In this document: positions 11,177 through 24,413 of the stretch, in pieces
Position numbering within the stretch: position 1 is the stretch's first letter
How the letters are laid out: every line of letters begins with the position of its first letter
Source of the DNA: Cryptomeria japonica
Taxonomy: Eukaryota > Streptophyta > Pinopsida > Cupressales > Cupressaceae
Direction of reading: 5' to 3'
Assembly: GCF_030272615.1 (NCBI RefSeq)
Contig: NC_081408.1
Span: forward strand, 624,156,383-624,220,382
DNA: 64,000 bases
Made by a program: the position numbers and the translations under genes
The notes under the pieces: model-generated
The model's database searches: none
Seen by the model: only the letters and a program-made list of their open reading frames with translations
What the model was told of the DNA's origin: nothing

Positions 11177-12319
11177 TGATAGACATGTAAAGCACTGAGA
11201 GTCGGGGGGGTGAATCAGTGATAACAAAGACAATAACACTTTAAACCCATACGGGTATAAACAATTAACCAGTTTACTTAAGACTTTGCATGCAATCCAA
11301 AGTGTTATAAAAGCATCCACAACAAGTAAAACAGCCACCATAACACAAAGTGTTTATATGTGGAAAACCCAACTGGGAAAAACCACGGTGAGATGGGACT
11401 CACAAGTTAACTATCTACAAAAATAGGTAACTAACTGGTTAAGGTCTACAAAGTGCTATGTTAGGACCGAATCTTGTTAAAGATCCCAAAGCCTTGTTAG
11501 GAGCTCTACCCGGTTAAAGGTAATACCCTATTAGGAGTAACCTCGGTAGAGGATTTTAAATCCAAACTAATGGATCACCTAGTTAGAGGATTTGTACAAT
11601 GAAGCTTGTTAGAGGTTACTCGATTAGGGGATTTAACTGTTATAGTGATTAGAAAACAACAAGTGGTATAATCTAGAAATAGCACATCTTGCTTGTTTAG
11701 ATCCTCTTCTGCTCACTCAATACTACATCACCGACATACTCTGCAACTTCTTCAATAAATCGCATCAACTCATCACTTGTATCTCGCATATTAAAATAGC
11801 TCATCACAATGTCTTTTTATAGACATTAGATTTCATGTCGGCTCAAGAACCTCATCACAATTTCCTAGGTTCAGTGTATCTGGACAATCTTCCATAACAC
11901 ATCAGAGATCACCACCAAAAATGTTGGTTAGAGATAACTCATCATGACCGGTGATAAGTTATCACACAATTAGTGAAACCAATTGGAACACCAATACCGG
12001 TTGAGTGTTAACCACTTCCAACTCATATATTGATTGTCCTTCATTCATGTCCTTGTCGTTCTCTACAGTATCTCAAAATTAGTGTCAATGGAATTGACCA
12101 AAACCAAATGTCATTCCTGCATATACCGGTTACACACCTTCATACCGGTTGGACTTCTCTATACATATGATATCGGTTTGCAATACAAAGAATTAGGAGT
12201 AGTACCGGTTTGTCTTAACTAAGATGACTATGACAATGTGAAAATGTGTGTGTATGTATATATGCCATCAATGAAAACACATAAAGTCATCCATTACAAA
12301 AATCATCATCAAGCCAACA
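11177..12319 (-). repeat. 3' LTR of element A
   Basis: On the minus strand it starts TGTTGGCTTGATG and ends GTCTATCA, 1,143 bp. It carries the C-tract TGATTCACCCCCCC near its end, the GGTTTTTCCCAGTTGGG motif, serial 'ttagaggattt'-like units in the middle, and five exact ACCGGT sites in the U3 part (11946, 11997, 12125, 12144, 12204). Confidence 0.9.
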
Positions 12320-12332
12320 ATCTCCATCTTTT
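12320..12332 (-). promoter_or_regulatory. Polypurine tract of element A
   Basis: AAAAGATGGAGAT on the minus strand abuts the 3' LTR start TGTTGGC. Such tracts prime plus-strand DNA synthesis. The same ending (GGAGAT before TGTTGGC) occurs in element C. Confidence 0.75.
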
Positions 12333-12512
12333 GCCTTGATGGAAAATTTTACAACTTTACAACTAAGTGTGCTTACAAAAATTGTACATACATATTTGTA
12401 CTCCCCCTTACAAACTCCCCCTTATCAGTACATACAAAATTTTCACAACACATACATATTTCTACTCCCCCTTTGACAACAATGCCAAATTGAAAAGTAA
12501 AATACATATATA

Positions 12513-15500
12513 TTACATCAAAATTTGCATCAAAAACTGTATATACATATATATAAGAGTTTGCAAGGAGTGTTCACTGTAATTTTTTAAGAAAATGTCA
12601 CTGAAAGTAATCTTCATCTGTGCAAAATCATTATCCCATGTTTCTAATAATGTTTCATCGATCTCAATAGTTGTCATAACTTATGCAACAAATTCTTCCA
12701 TTGCATCCACTGTGCTCATCTCTGGGGTAACCAAAACCGCTTTTGAATCCTTATATGCCCTTTAAAGGATGTCAACTTTTGGACTCAACTGGTTCTTCAG
12801 TTCTTTCAAGGATCTGAGTTGATTAGCCTGTTCAAAATCATAAACATCTAACAGATGTTGTAAATCATCAACTTATTTGCCAAAATCTAAGGTTGAATCA
12901 TGTAATGGTATGTAAGAATTACATACCCTCTCCAGTTTATTTTTTGTATCTTCTTGCCTCTTCTTCAAATCAGAATAGAAAAATGAGACTTTAGATGTAT
13001 AGGCCAAAATTCTTTCTCCACTTTAAACAACAGTTCTCAAAAGATCTTTATTTATAGATAAAGCAATCTTGCCTTTATCAATATCTGACATTAGTTTCTC
13101 TCCCCTCTTCTTTCTGTAATTCTTTTCAGCTAAGGTATGTGTTTCTTCTTCAAGTGATTTCAGGTGGTCATTAGTGTCAACAATCAACTATCCAAGCTTG
13201 CCGATAGGGGTAGACAAATTGCTAGTGTCAGTCTCTGGTAGGATACTTGACAGAATGTCAACAACAGTTTGTATAGTTTCTACTTCTTTCCTCTGCTCTT
13301 TTAACCTTTTTTTTTTAGCCTGGGATTGCATCACTATAGAAATCTCCATAAGTTTAGATGCACTCAATTTGTCCACATCAATTGGACCTTGTATATTGAT
13401 CTAGTCATCATCATCATCAGTTTGCTGCTTCACCTTTACTTTTTCCTTTTCATCTTTTTTCTCTGCTATCTTCTCCTTTGTTTTCTCTTTCTCTTCATCC
13501 TTTTTCTTTCTAGTCTCCTTCTCTTCAACCTCTTTCTCTGGTTTCTCTTTCTTTGCCTCTGTTTGTTTCTCCTATGTAGTTGTGGAGATCAGTGGCAGTT
13601 TATTTTCAACTTGGTGTTCTTTTTTCGGTGATGATTGAATATCCACACTAGCTTCATTAATCGGTGCTTCCTCTGCTAATTGTTGCTCAAGAATATTCGG
13701 TAGTTTTTTAGTTTCCTTAACTAGGTCAATGATATTACTAGTTGTGTGAACAGTGTCCTGAACTTCTTCATTATCATCTACAAAGAAAATAACCGGTGGG
13801 GAACTAGTGTCATCCTTATTCTTAACAGGATAGACAACATATGATGTAATAAACTTTTCAGCATCTAGCTCCGGTGGAGCTCCGATGTCAGTCTAGTTAG
13901 GTTTATATTTATGATACTTCAATTTCTCATTCATCCTTTGAATGTGTTTAGCTATCTGGTGAGTATCATCTTCAACAGGTTGAATTTTTCCATCCAATAA
14001 CTTCAGTCTCCTTATCTTAGAATGAAACTGTCCTTTGAACTTAGCAAGCAATGCTAATAATTCATCTCCAGACAACTCAAAAAAATATTGAATGAAAACT
14101 CTATCAATAATTTATTGATCCTGATGTACAACCATTTTCCATTTATTTTCAAGAATAAAATATAAAGAATAAAAAATGTCCTTTTTAATATCTCGAGGCA
14201 ATCAATTGTATTGACACAGATGGTTGATTACCTCTTGAACATTTTGTTGTTTCTAACCTTCATCAAATGAATCATAATACCCTTTTACATTATCAAACCA
14301 TTTCCTCCCTAATGTTTTTAATGTCCTCTCAAAATCAGTCATTGGTTTGTATGATGTAACATTAATAGGAGTACCTTGCTTTGAAATGTCTCCTACTAGT
14401 TTGGATTTCTTACCAGTCAATTTCATCTTCTTTGGTTCTTCTTCAGTGTCAGTGTCCTCAGAATTTTCTTGAAGAATGAGATGTATACCTCTCTTCTTTG
14501 TTGTAGTCTTCTTCTTTGCATATACTTTGGGTACCGGTTCCTTTTTGACTTGAATACTTCTAGTCACCCTTGTATCGGTGGTCACAGAAGTTGCTTGCTC
14601 AACTTTCTTATTTTTCTCTTTGGTACTACTAGGTTGAGAAGGTGCAATCCTTTCCTAGTAAGTTCCCAGTCATTTCTTCTTTTTATCCTTAGGAGATGCC
14701 AGAAGGTTGTTGGCATAAGCAATTAATAAGTCATACCTGACTTCATAGCTCATTTCTTCCATCTTTTCTTCTCTGGGTTCAATGACTTCCATAAGGCAAA
14801 AGTCAGTGGTTACAGTGAAACATATGTCTTTTTCAAAGTGTTTCACCACTTCATCAGAAAGCCTTAATCTCATGCTCATCTTCTTTTGAAACTCATTAAA
14901 ATATATGTTCATGGCAATAGGAAATGTGTTCTTCACAACCTTAATGTTGTTCTTGATTTGGGTTGTAACCGACATGTCCTTAGACCATTGAATGTCACCA
15001 ATTCCTGGTACGAAATTATGAAAGTAGAAGAATAGACCAATCAATAGTTGACCATATTTAAACTTTTTTCTATTGTCATTCTTAATTTATTTTAAGTTCA
15101 ATGTCAATTGACTTCTCATTGCCTTGCATAAATCATAATTTTCATTCTCTACCATCATCTTGTAGGCAACATGCACAACAACAGATGGTACATTGTTCAT
15201 CCTGCTGGAATGGAATATCCGATAGCCAATAACCATAGTTGAAAATTTGACTGTTGGATCTACAATGTTGTTGAGCAATATACCACAACCATCAGCAGTG
15301 GTCTATGTCAATGCAATCACTCTTTTGAAATTGTTCTCAATTTTGGTACTTCACCGGTTTGACAGAAACTGGTCACTGCATGAATAACTTCCCTTGTGAT
15401 TGTGTGCGACCTGTCAAGATACATATTCCCTCCATGTACATGACTAAGGATAATCCTAACATGCTCTTCCTCAAAAACTTCAAGAAAATATGTTGCATTA

Positions 15501-15763
15501 TGAAAACCCTTTTCATAAACCCTAATATATTCGGGTTTGATTTTCCTACTCTTATCACACAAAGATTTGAGTTGTGAATAGATTGATAGTGATCCTAGAT
15601 CCTCAATTTTACAGTCTATGTAACTGGATAAATCACCTTTGATCAAAACACCTTGTAGAACTTGATACAATGCATTATAAGTTTCTATTTTATCTGATTC
15701 CATAGACTCCAGAGCTTCAACAGTAATCATAAGTCTCTTTGTTGTTGCAGACGATGATGCCAT
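12513..15763 (-). pseudogene. ORF2 of element A, unknown protein, about 1,080 codons
   Basis: The start at 15763 opens MASSS, as in ORF2 of element C. The two proteins align in blocks: VRIILSHVHGGNMYLD, TMVIGYRIFHSSRMNNVPS and KKMSMRLRLSDEVVKHFEK here against IRIVLSRVHSKLFWLD, SMILGYKATHANRLNSVSS and ARMKTRIRLSQAIVDKYQK there. The N-terminal 350 or so residues look globular. Then follow a Lys-rich segment (14253-14585), a helical segment (13893-14075), an extreme Lys/Glu-rich charged run (about 13430-13620) and further coiled coil to the stop at 12513-12515. One frameshift lies at about 15280-15317; below it the frame is constant to the end, broken only by point stops. Function unknown; no polymerase, integrase or protease motif seen. 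Confidence 0.75.
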
Positions 15764-16379
15764 TCTAGATAATCTTGATTCAAAAGAAAATAACAAAAGA
15801 ATACCTTATTCCCTTCACATTGGTAGGGTTTCTGGTTGATCTCTTGAATGCACACCCATTTCGCCTTTCCTTATCTTTGAATCCGATTCAACTTTTGATC
15901 CATAGCACAAATCCGTTCACAATCAGCTAACAATGCTCTGTTTCGCTCTGCAAGTGCTAAAAATGCTTCTTTGAATGCAATTAGGGTAAAAATAACTTAG
16001 TAAAACTTCCTTTTATAAACCTACCCACTGCATTAGTTGCAAAATCGATAAGGCAAAAAACCCTAATTACTGCTTAATAAACTCACCTATACCGATAGGT
16101 ATATAATCGATGGGTAATCCTTTAGAAAACCGATAGGCAATAATATAAAAAAAATTCTTAAATTACAACTCAGAATGCAAAACTCTCTTACCATACACTC
16201 TTCAAGGGGTCCGACAGTAGATTTACTGATATGCTCCCCTTAGGCTTGTTGAAAATCTCAGTTCCCCGGTGCAGGATTCTCCACACTAGATGAAGGATTT
16301 GATTCTTCTTTTGGCTTGTACTCACTTTTCTTCTTCAAAATTATGTTCATCTCCACTCTGGTTTCTTCAAAATCAACCT

Positions 16380-17527
16380 TCTGCTTACCTTTCTAATCTT
16401 CAGAGTGGTTTACTGGTTTGGTCTTCTTGCTCTACAAAACTTAGCAATGTGTCTCGGTTTGTGACAATGATAGCAGCCATCCCAGATGCTCTCCAAGGTC
16501 CTGCATTACCTCTTCCAGTTCTCCTTTTGCAGTTCATAACCACATGTCCATAGTTATTATAAATTGTGCAAATCACATTTGGTACCTTCTCCATCTCATA
16601 TGGATTGAACCGATTGACATAGGGTTTTTGCTAGTTCATGTTTCATTGGTTGTCATAGGTCCTTCTCCAGTCACTGATAGGTCTTGGATTCATTTGAGGT
16701 GTTGGATTATTCGCTCCATATCTACATTCAACTAATCTATGTCCATACATATTACATGTGTAACAATGACCCTCAAATCTTCTAGACACATATCTAGTGT
16801 TAGCATTATAGCATGTGTTCTCATTAGATCTGCTTCTACACATATTAGTAGTATATCCACGTTTGTGACAGATAAAGCAAATAGGTTTGAAAGCTTTCTT
16901 ATCCGTAGGTTTCTTAACCTTAGGAGCAATTTTACCTTTATGCATGTTGCTCTTGGTACTAGAAGATTCTCCTTTCTCAGATGTATTGAATCCTAGTCCA
17001 GATGTGTCACCTTTCATCCTCTCAGATTGGATCTTCTCATCTAGCATAGAGGAACTCTTATTAAATTTTTCAAGTTTCCCATTAGCCTTAGTAAGCTCTT
17101 TGGTAAGATCTTCATTATGCTTTGTTAGAGTCTCTCTAAGAGACATTGCCATTTTAAGATCTAACTGTAAAGCTTCCTTCTCTTCCTTCTCCTCATGCCA
17201 ATGTTCATGCAAAGTTGCATTCTCCTGCTTGATCTTAGAAATCTCATGATCTCTCTCTTTCATTAGGTCTTCAGCTGCCCTTATTGCTTCAATTTCTTGG
17301 CTCATACGGATTTTTAGGGCTTCAAGTTCTCTCCTCGGGTTTAGCTTTTCACCATTCAGTTTCTCCACTTCTTTAGCCAGTGCATCAATATTGGCCTCAT
17401 CTGAAGAACTATTGTCAGAGATCTCCAATAGTTGCTTAGTTAGTTCTCTCCTCTTAACTTGTGAAGATTTGAATCTACCTCTCAAGGTTTCAAGCTCTTC
17501 CCCGATTGCATCAAGCACTCTATCCAT
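16380..17527 (-). pseudogene. ORF1 of element A: gag-like coiled coil with zinc knuckles
   Basis: From MDRVLDAIGEELETLRGR the first 190 residues are a long coiled coil. Then come zinc knuckles CFICHKRGYTTNMC and CYTCNMYGHRLVEC, a third with one Cys lost (CTIYNNYGHVVMNC), and a fourth in another frame (CYHCHKPRHIAKFC, about 16450). The number and order match ORF1 of element C. Zinc knuckles of this kind bind RNA in Gag nucleocapsids, so packaging of element RNA is the likely role; the coiled coil would serve self-assembly. In-frame TGA and TAG lie between knuckles 2 and 3, and a frameshift precedes knuckle 4. Confidence 0.75.
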
Positions 17528-17599
17528 CTCTCTCTAACTCATATCCCCCATAATGGCTTTAGGGTTTCCTTCCAAGCGATTAAGCCTTCAGGAAGTTAG

Positions 17600-17611
17600 G
17601 CTCTAATACCA
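17600..17611 (-). promoter_or_regulatory. Primer-binding site of element A (initiator-Met tRNA)
   Basis: TGGTATTAGAGC on the minus strand, two bases after the LTR end. It differs from the usual plant site TGGTATCAGAGC by one C-to-T change. Confidence 0.85.
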
Positions 17612-17613
17612 AT

Positions 17614-18746
17614 TGATAGACTTATAAAGCACTGAGAGGGGGTGGTGAATTAGTGATAGCAAAGACAATAACACTTTAAACCCAGACCGGTAAAAACAAT
17701 TAATTAGTTTACTTAAGATTTTGCATGCAATCCAAAGTGTTATAAAAACATCCAAAACAAGTAAAACATCCACCATAAAACAAGTGTTTATACATGGAAA
17801 ACCCAATTGGGAAAAACCATAGTGAGATGGGACTCACAAGTTAACTATCTGCAGAAATAGGTAACTAACCACTTAAGGTCTACAAAGTGCTCTGTTAGGA
17901 GTGAATCCTATTAAAGATCCCAAAGCCCTGTTAGGATACCTGGTTAAAGGTAATACCCTATTAGGAGTAACCTCGGTAAAGGATTTCAAATCCAAACTAA
18001 TGGATCACCTGGTTAAAGGATTTGTAAAATGAATCTTGTTAGAGCTTACCTAGTTAGGGGATTTAACTATTGAAGTGACTAGAAAACAACAGGTGGTATG
18101 ATCTAGAAATAGCACATCTTGCTTATTTAGATCCTCTTCTGCTCACTCAATACTACATCACCAACATACTCTACAACTCCTTCAATAAATCACATCAACT
18201 CATCACTTGTATCTTGCATATTAAAATAACTCATCACAATGTCTTTTTATAGACATTAGATTTCATGTTGGCTCAAGAAACTCATCACAATTTCCTAGGT
18301 TCAGTGTATCTAGACAATCTTCCATAACACATCACAGATCACTGCCAAAAATGTCAGTTAGAGATAACTCATCACACAATTAGTGAAACCGATTAGAACA
18401 TCGATACCAGTTGAGTGTTAACCGCTTCCAACTCATAAATTGATTGTCCTTCATTCACCTCCTTGTTGTTCTCTGTTGTATCTCCAAATTGGTTTCAGTG
18501 GAATTGACCAAAACCAAATATCATTCTTGCATATACTGGTTGTCTACATATACCGGTTAGACACCTTCATACCGGTTGGACTTCTCTATACATATGATAC
18601 TGGTTTGAAATACAAATAATTAGGAGTAGTACTAGTTTGTCTTAACTAAGATGACTATGACAATGCGAACATGCGTGTGTGTGTATGTGTTCCATCAATG
18701 ACAACACATAAAGTCATCCATTATAAAAGTCATCATCAAGCCAACA
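17614..18746 (-). repeat. 5' LTR of element A
   Basis: 1,133 bp, same organisation as 11177-12319. Only two exact ACCGGT sites survive (18552 and 18571). Others have become ACCAGT, ACTGGT or ACTAGT, all C/T or G/A transitions. Confidence 0.9.
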
Positions 18747-21672
18747 AATTGTTGTCACAACTACAAATCGCACCATGACTAACCATGATTGTGCCTTCTC
18801 ACATGTGGAAACTGGAAGTGTACTTGATGTGATTCATTTTCTCACTACTTGTTCTTCTTGTAGTTTTGATAGTTTCCCATGTAAAATTTGATTGAAGCTT
18901 GTGTTGGGTCTGACGCATACTCAGTTCAAAACTTGGAAACTCTGAGACTTTCCCTTAGTCCATCTATTTCCTCGACTAGGTTGTCCACTATTTTTGTTGC
19001 TTGGTAAGATTGGAGAATAAGATACATGTAACTTTCCATGATAGTAGTGTCGAATTTAGTAGTTGGAGAGAAGTTTTCAGATACATATGTTTCCCATTCT
19101 TTGAACACTTCTTGGCTATTTAGTGAACTTGATTCGATCATTGTGGCCCTATATATACCTATCCTCTTGACTATATATTTCTCATATTCTTCCAGCATGC
19201 TCAAAAATGATGGATGACCTTCCAAAACCTTGGTTGTACATTGATCAAGTATTTCTCTTTTGAATTCCACCATACCAAGACAATGTAGGACATCAAAGTC
19301 TTCTCCTACCAACCAATCTTCTCTTTTGATTACATCTTCTCCTAAAGTTTTGAGTTTATTGATCACTTTAATTTGTTTGGTAAACTTGTTGGATTGAGTT
19401 TTCTATTGGTTGGAGAAGAAAATCATACCTTTCTCAAGTAGGTGGCCATCTTCATAGTTTCCCAAGGTCTCTGTCAAAAACATCTCTACTTTGCTCAACT
19501 CATCCTTAGCCTATGTATCGACTATGGTTGTCTTTTTCATCATTGCATATAAAAACTTAACTTCCTATTGTGGGAGTGTTGAAGTAGAAGGTTGAGTATC
19601 CCCAGGTCTTGAGTCGAGTGGGCATGACATCTATATGAGAAATTATTTGTATTGTTGTAGTTGTGCCTTAGCTTCTTGCTTAGACATGTGCTCCTTTCCT
19701 ATTCTTGTTTTAACAGTGGTAGTTGCAACATATAAGGTGGCTATCTCGTCCCATTTAGTTTGTTTACCAAGATTTACTTAGGAAATTTGATAACTTGGAG
19801 AAGCATGCTCTTCGCCTTCTATAGCTGGTACTCGAGCTACTATGTTGGCCATGAGATCTTCAAAGTCACTTCTAGCTAGATGATGAACAGCTTTAGATTT
19901 CTTGGCTCTTCTTGGTGATTCCTTGATTACATCCTACAAAGAGATTCTTGGTAAGACGACCTTTTTCTTCTTTTGAAAATTGAAGCTTAGCCTTGCGGCT
20001 TACTTGAATCTTGTTGCTCTCCTTGTGAAGTGCCTTGAGTTATTATATGGGTCTCTGGTTGTTTCTCTAGCTCTTTCTCTTTCTCTTCATGTCCTTTATC
20101 TATATCTTGATGTTCTTGTTGTTGTTGTCCTACAAACTCTTCATGTTGTGGTGGTGGTGTGGGGAGTTGTTGAGTAGGATGCTCTTTTTGCACCTCCCCG
20201 AAGTCTTGTTGTTTCTATTTGGCAAGTTGTTCTAACTTTTCACCTACCTCCTATTCAAAAGCCTCCTTGATTGCATCGCCTTGTTGTTTTTCTTGGCCTT
20301 CCTCCAATTTTTTGAGGAGTTGTTCTTGATCTTGTGGGGTGAGCACCATCCACTCATCTTGATCATCAACCTCCATTGCTTCCTCTTGTGTTTTATACAC
20401 TGGTGTGTTTGAGTAGCTTCAATTGTTTGATCCTTATGTTCACTAGGAAGTGGTTGAGTGGATTGTTCATTTTGAGGAATGACAAGCACGTGTGTCAATA
20501 CTAGTTCTTCATGTCTTGAAATAGTCTATGTTTGCATTGAAACTTCCTTTTTCTTGTAGGCTATCATTGAAATTGGCTCATCATCTTCATCAATCAGACT
20601 CAATGTTATGGATGGTTACTTGTTCATGAGTTGGCCTAGTAACCATTATAGGGGCTTGAGAAGAAGAGGTAACCTACTCTGAATCTAGTTTTGGTGAATT
20701 CCCTTTGCAACTAATGTTTGAGGTGTAGTGACCAACCCAATAGTCACTCCTGACTCAAATGATGCTTTTAAGGATTCAGATTCTTTCATCTTCTTGTCTA
20801 GTTTCTTCATTAACTCTTCCTTTTCAATGGTAGGTGCTAGAGCTTATTCATCTATATGAGTGGGCTTCCTTGAATCAGGTCTTTTCCTTCTCACATATTC
20901 TTGAGTAGCTTTTGATTGGGGATTTCTAGTGGCTTTTCTTTTCTTCTTTTCTCTTGATATGCTTACCTGGAGCCTAAGTCCTAGCCACTGCTTGCTTCAT
21001 TCAACCACTTCAAAAATATAATCAATTTGTACATTCTCCTTTTCAAACCACCTTATAGGAGAAAGAGGCCCCTGGTCTACTTTTAATTCCTCATAGGTTG
21101 AGTCCAAAACTACCCCACCATCTCTAAAATCTCTAGGAATATTAGTTTCTAACTCAAATTCCCTCATTTGGTAAGGAGTTAACCTATAGTATCCCCTCTT
21201 TCTAGCCTCGAAGCTATCCTGTAATCCTACCCAAATGTCTTCAAGTGCAGGTTTATGTCCTTTGTATGAAACTAGCATCATTCCCTTTATCTTAGCAAAT
21301 GGATCATAGTGTTGCCGAGCATTAAAAAACTCTTTGATATTCATATCTTGCAGCTCATGGATTGTTGTTTTTGTGGTCTACACGTTGTGGCACTTATAGT
21401 ATTCAAGAGTAATTGGGAATGTTACTCCCATCTTATGTTTTTGGGTCATGAGAGCTTGAACCCCTACAATCTGTCTTGAATATTCAAGAAGAAGAATTAT
21501 GTTACTACAATAATGAGGAAGAAGGAAAGGATTACCAATGAATCTACTTAGCCTAATATAGGTTGACTATTGATTCTGAATGAATCATGTTCCCCCATTC
21601 TCGATTAGTTCCATTGCCTCACTAGATAGATGGTTGATGGCATTACATGAAGATTGCATTGGAGAATTATAG
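18747..21672 (-). pseudogene. Central part of the interrupted 'host ORF', unknown protein
   Basis: A minus-strand coding region with several stops. Blocks in order of translation: a globular part at 20997-21672 (for example KGHKPALEDIWVGLQDSFEA), a coiled-coil stretch near 20760-20880 (EKEELMKKLDKKMKESE), a Gln/Glu-rich low-complexity part at 19987-20500, and a helical part at 18926-19366 (LEEYEKYIVKRIGIYRAT). The layout (globular N-half, charged and coiled C-half) resembles ORF2 of elements A and C, but clear residue identity was not found. It probably belongs to an older, diverged retroelement. The lower end is cut by element A and the upper end by the LTR at 21673. Confidence 0.55.
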
Positions 21673-22788
21673 TGTTGTCATTGATGTCAATTGCAACCAC
21701 TAATGAAGCTAGTATAGCTATCAGTAATGATGTAGTAAAGCAACCGGTATTGATGCAGTGAAGATCAACTGATAACTCTAACTAGTTGAGATGCAGAACC
21801 CTAACCAATGAAGCTTGGAAATCGGTTGTGATGATTAGTGATGAAGATGCCACGTAAGCATGTTGCATGTGATGAGTTTTGAAATAGATTTGGTGCGTAA
21901 GAGATAACCGTTTACCTTGGGAATGATCAAATGCATAGCATGAAGTGAAAAATGCATGATGAGTTATAGATTCAATATGCGGTGATCCAAGAATGGTTGA
22001 AGATGCCTAGAAGAATGTAATGTTGATTGTATGTAATCTAACGGTCAAGATTGAACTGATATGTTTGTAATCTCTATGAGATTTGTAGGGTTTGTGTTGT
22101 GTTATTGACCTAATGTATTTTCTTATAAGGTCGATGATTTGTTTCAATGAAGTGTTAGAAATTTGGTTAAGTGTGTGAGTGATTGTTTTCGAACTAGGAG
22201 GTGTGTCTACAGAATGTTGTGAAGGAAGATAGGAGCGATAAAGGATCTGATTCAAAAAGGAAGTGCTATTTCCAGATAAGTCAAGAACCTGTTGTTATGT
22301 AACCATTACAACAGTTAAATCCCTTAACTGGGCAAGATTTAATAGGCTTGCTATTGAAATCCTCTAACCAAGTGATCCATTAGCTTGGATTTTAAATCCT
22401 CCACCAAGGTTACCTTTAACAGGGTATTTGTAGTCAATCCCTTAACTGGGTGGTCCTTAACCGGATTTGTTCCTAATAGGACATTATTGTATAAACTTGT
22501 AACAAGGCTTGGCTCCTAAAAGGGCAAACTTCAAAAGAGTTCAAATACTTGTGGGTATTCATTCCCACTATGGTTTTTCCCATTTGGGATTCCATGTGAA
22601 AAATCATTGTGTCAAGTGATGAATGATTTTGTGGATGTGTTTTTTATATGGTTGATTTGAATGACTGGTAAACATACATAGATATATTTGAATGACCAGA
22701 AATGATCTGAAACATGTTTTTACTGGTATTACTGAAGTAATTTAAGGTTTTATCAAATGGTATTTAAGTTTCAAGATCTGTTACTAAG
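21673..22788 (+). repeat. Plus-strand copia-type LTR, left part
   Basis: Begins TGTTGTCATTGATGTC and carries the GGTTTTTCCCATTTGGG motif near 22570 and serial 'ctcctaataggac'-like units, as in the LTRs of element A but in the opposite orientation. It is cut at 22788 by chromovirus-1 and resumes at 30725. Confidence 0.75.
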
Positions 22789-24413
22789 TGATGCAGAGAG
22801 TCTTGGAGCTTGTTCTATTCATCTCTTGGGTTATTGTCTTACTCATCCCTCTAACTCCTCAAGCCCATCCAATGGCACTTGGTAGGGGTTTTTCTATATA
22901 GACCTCCAAGTTCTAATCCACTTTGGCTTGCCTCTAAGGTATAGCCATTGATCTTATACAACCAACACCTCTTGCTAAGGCTTCCACTGCAATCCCCAAC
23001 ACCACTCCTAAGGCTCCAACCACCTCTGCAAAGGATCACAATACACTAATTGGTTCTTTGTGTTATAAATGAATTTACATTATGTATTTGATGTATTTAG
23101 GTGTTTGGGAATCTTCAAATCCATCGCTAAGGTTTCCCAACCTCTCTTTGTCTCTACTGCCTCCAAAATAGGCCTAATTCAATTAGCCCTCCATTGATGA
23201 TTTTCAGCGCTTAGTTTAAAAACTTTCCACACAAGGCCACAAAAAAATTGTAGATTAGATTACCCTTTTCAAATTCGCATACAATGTTTGAAGAATTTCA
23301 TTTGGGTTTTCCGTACACATGTGGGAACCAAAACTGTCCTATTTCCAAGGGTTTTAACCTACCCGGGTGACTTGGAAAGATGGCTTTCGAAAGCTTCACC
23401 AGTCAAATATCCTACACAAATCAATTAAGGATTATCTAAGTAAATTCATAGGGCTACCCAACCATGTCTCATTTTTGGTTTACGCAATCCATATGTTCTC
23501 TTAAAACACACATCTCCTGTTGTCCTAACTCACTAACTCCTAGCAGTGAGCCTAGGGCTTCATTGCAATCACCACAAAAGGTCTACAAAACAAAAAAACA
23601 TATTATAAACTTATGTACATACCATAACCTATCATTCCACATAATTACAATTGGTGCCATCAATGGATGCTCGGGTTAGAGCCATTTTTCTCTTAAACCC
23701 TACTTTGCAAGGGTTTTCCACCCAGTCACAGAGAATGAACTGGTTCCCTACAACCAAACACAAAAAACTTACTAATCTACCTTGTTGGAAAGTACATTCA
23801 ACAAAAACTCATGCCCTACAATGATATTTCTCTGATAAGTCCGTACTGGACCGTACAATGCAATGAAAATAAGGAAAAACTGTCAAAAATGGTGAAAAGA
23901 CAAGATTTCTTGAAAGCACAAAACTTGCTCTTGCATTCCAGATTCTCCAACCCGTACAATAAAATTTATTTTGTCTTATATTCTCATGGTTTACTTGGTT
24001 CAACCAAATTTGCAACATCAATCATCAAAAATGCAACTTTTACCAAAAAGTTGCAAAATGTTGCTCAACAACTTTTACATCTTTTTGACACATGAGAAGC
24101 AACTTTTCATTCTAGTGCATTCCAAGGCTCCCAAAGGCCCTCAATCATCCTAGAAAACCTAAAAACAATACATTATACCCCTATTACATGATGACAATGA
24201 TCTAGAGTACTACTCTTGTGATCAACATTATCATTACAACTTCCTAGGTTGATAGCATCCTGAACACAAATGACAAAACCAAAAGCTTGGACAACTCAAT
24301 CATGGCTCTACTGAGTCCCAAATGGTTGGTACATTATTACATCATGAAAGACAACACAAAAACTTGGGAAAAAATAAAATTTGCATGCTTGGAGTGTTAG
24401 GTGCCCTGCACCA
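22789..24413 (-). repeat. 3' LTR of chromovirus-1
   Basis: 1,625 bp, minus-strand start TGGTGCAGGGCACC, end CTCTGCATCA. It contains small inverted repeats of the type GCAACTTTT..AAAAGTTGC near 24031-24055. Confidence 0.9.

Larger units (their letters stand above)
11177..18746 (-). mobile_element. Element A: non-autonomous copia-type LTR element with ORF1 and ORF2
   Basis: A 7,570-bp element with LTRs at 17614-18746 (5') and 11177-12319 (3'), a primer site matching initiator-Met tRNA, and a polypurine tract. Flanks are GATTG (11172-11176) and AATTG (18747-18751), a target duplication with one mismatch. Inside are a gag-like ORF1 and a long ORF2, both with stops. No protease, integrase, reverse transcriptase or RNase H motif is visible, so mobility would need enzymes from another element. 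The LTRs are about 90% identical by eye over the first 200 bp, so the insertion is old. Confidence 0.85.

Noticed and set aside
13326-13631. Plus-strand open frame, Leu/Phe-rich, membrane-like
   Set aside because: It is the complement of the Lys/Glu-rich charged run of ORF2 in element A; hydrophobicity is an artefact of the reverse strand.
16887-17249. Plus-strand open frame of 120 codons
   Set aside because: Lies opposite the coiled coil of ORF1 in element A and shows no own motif.
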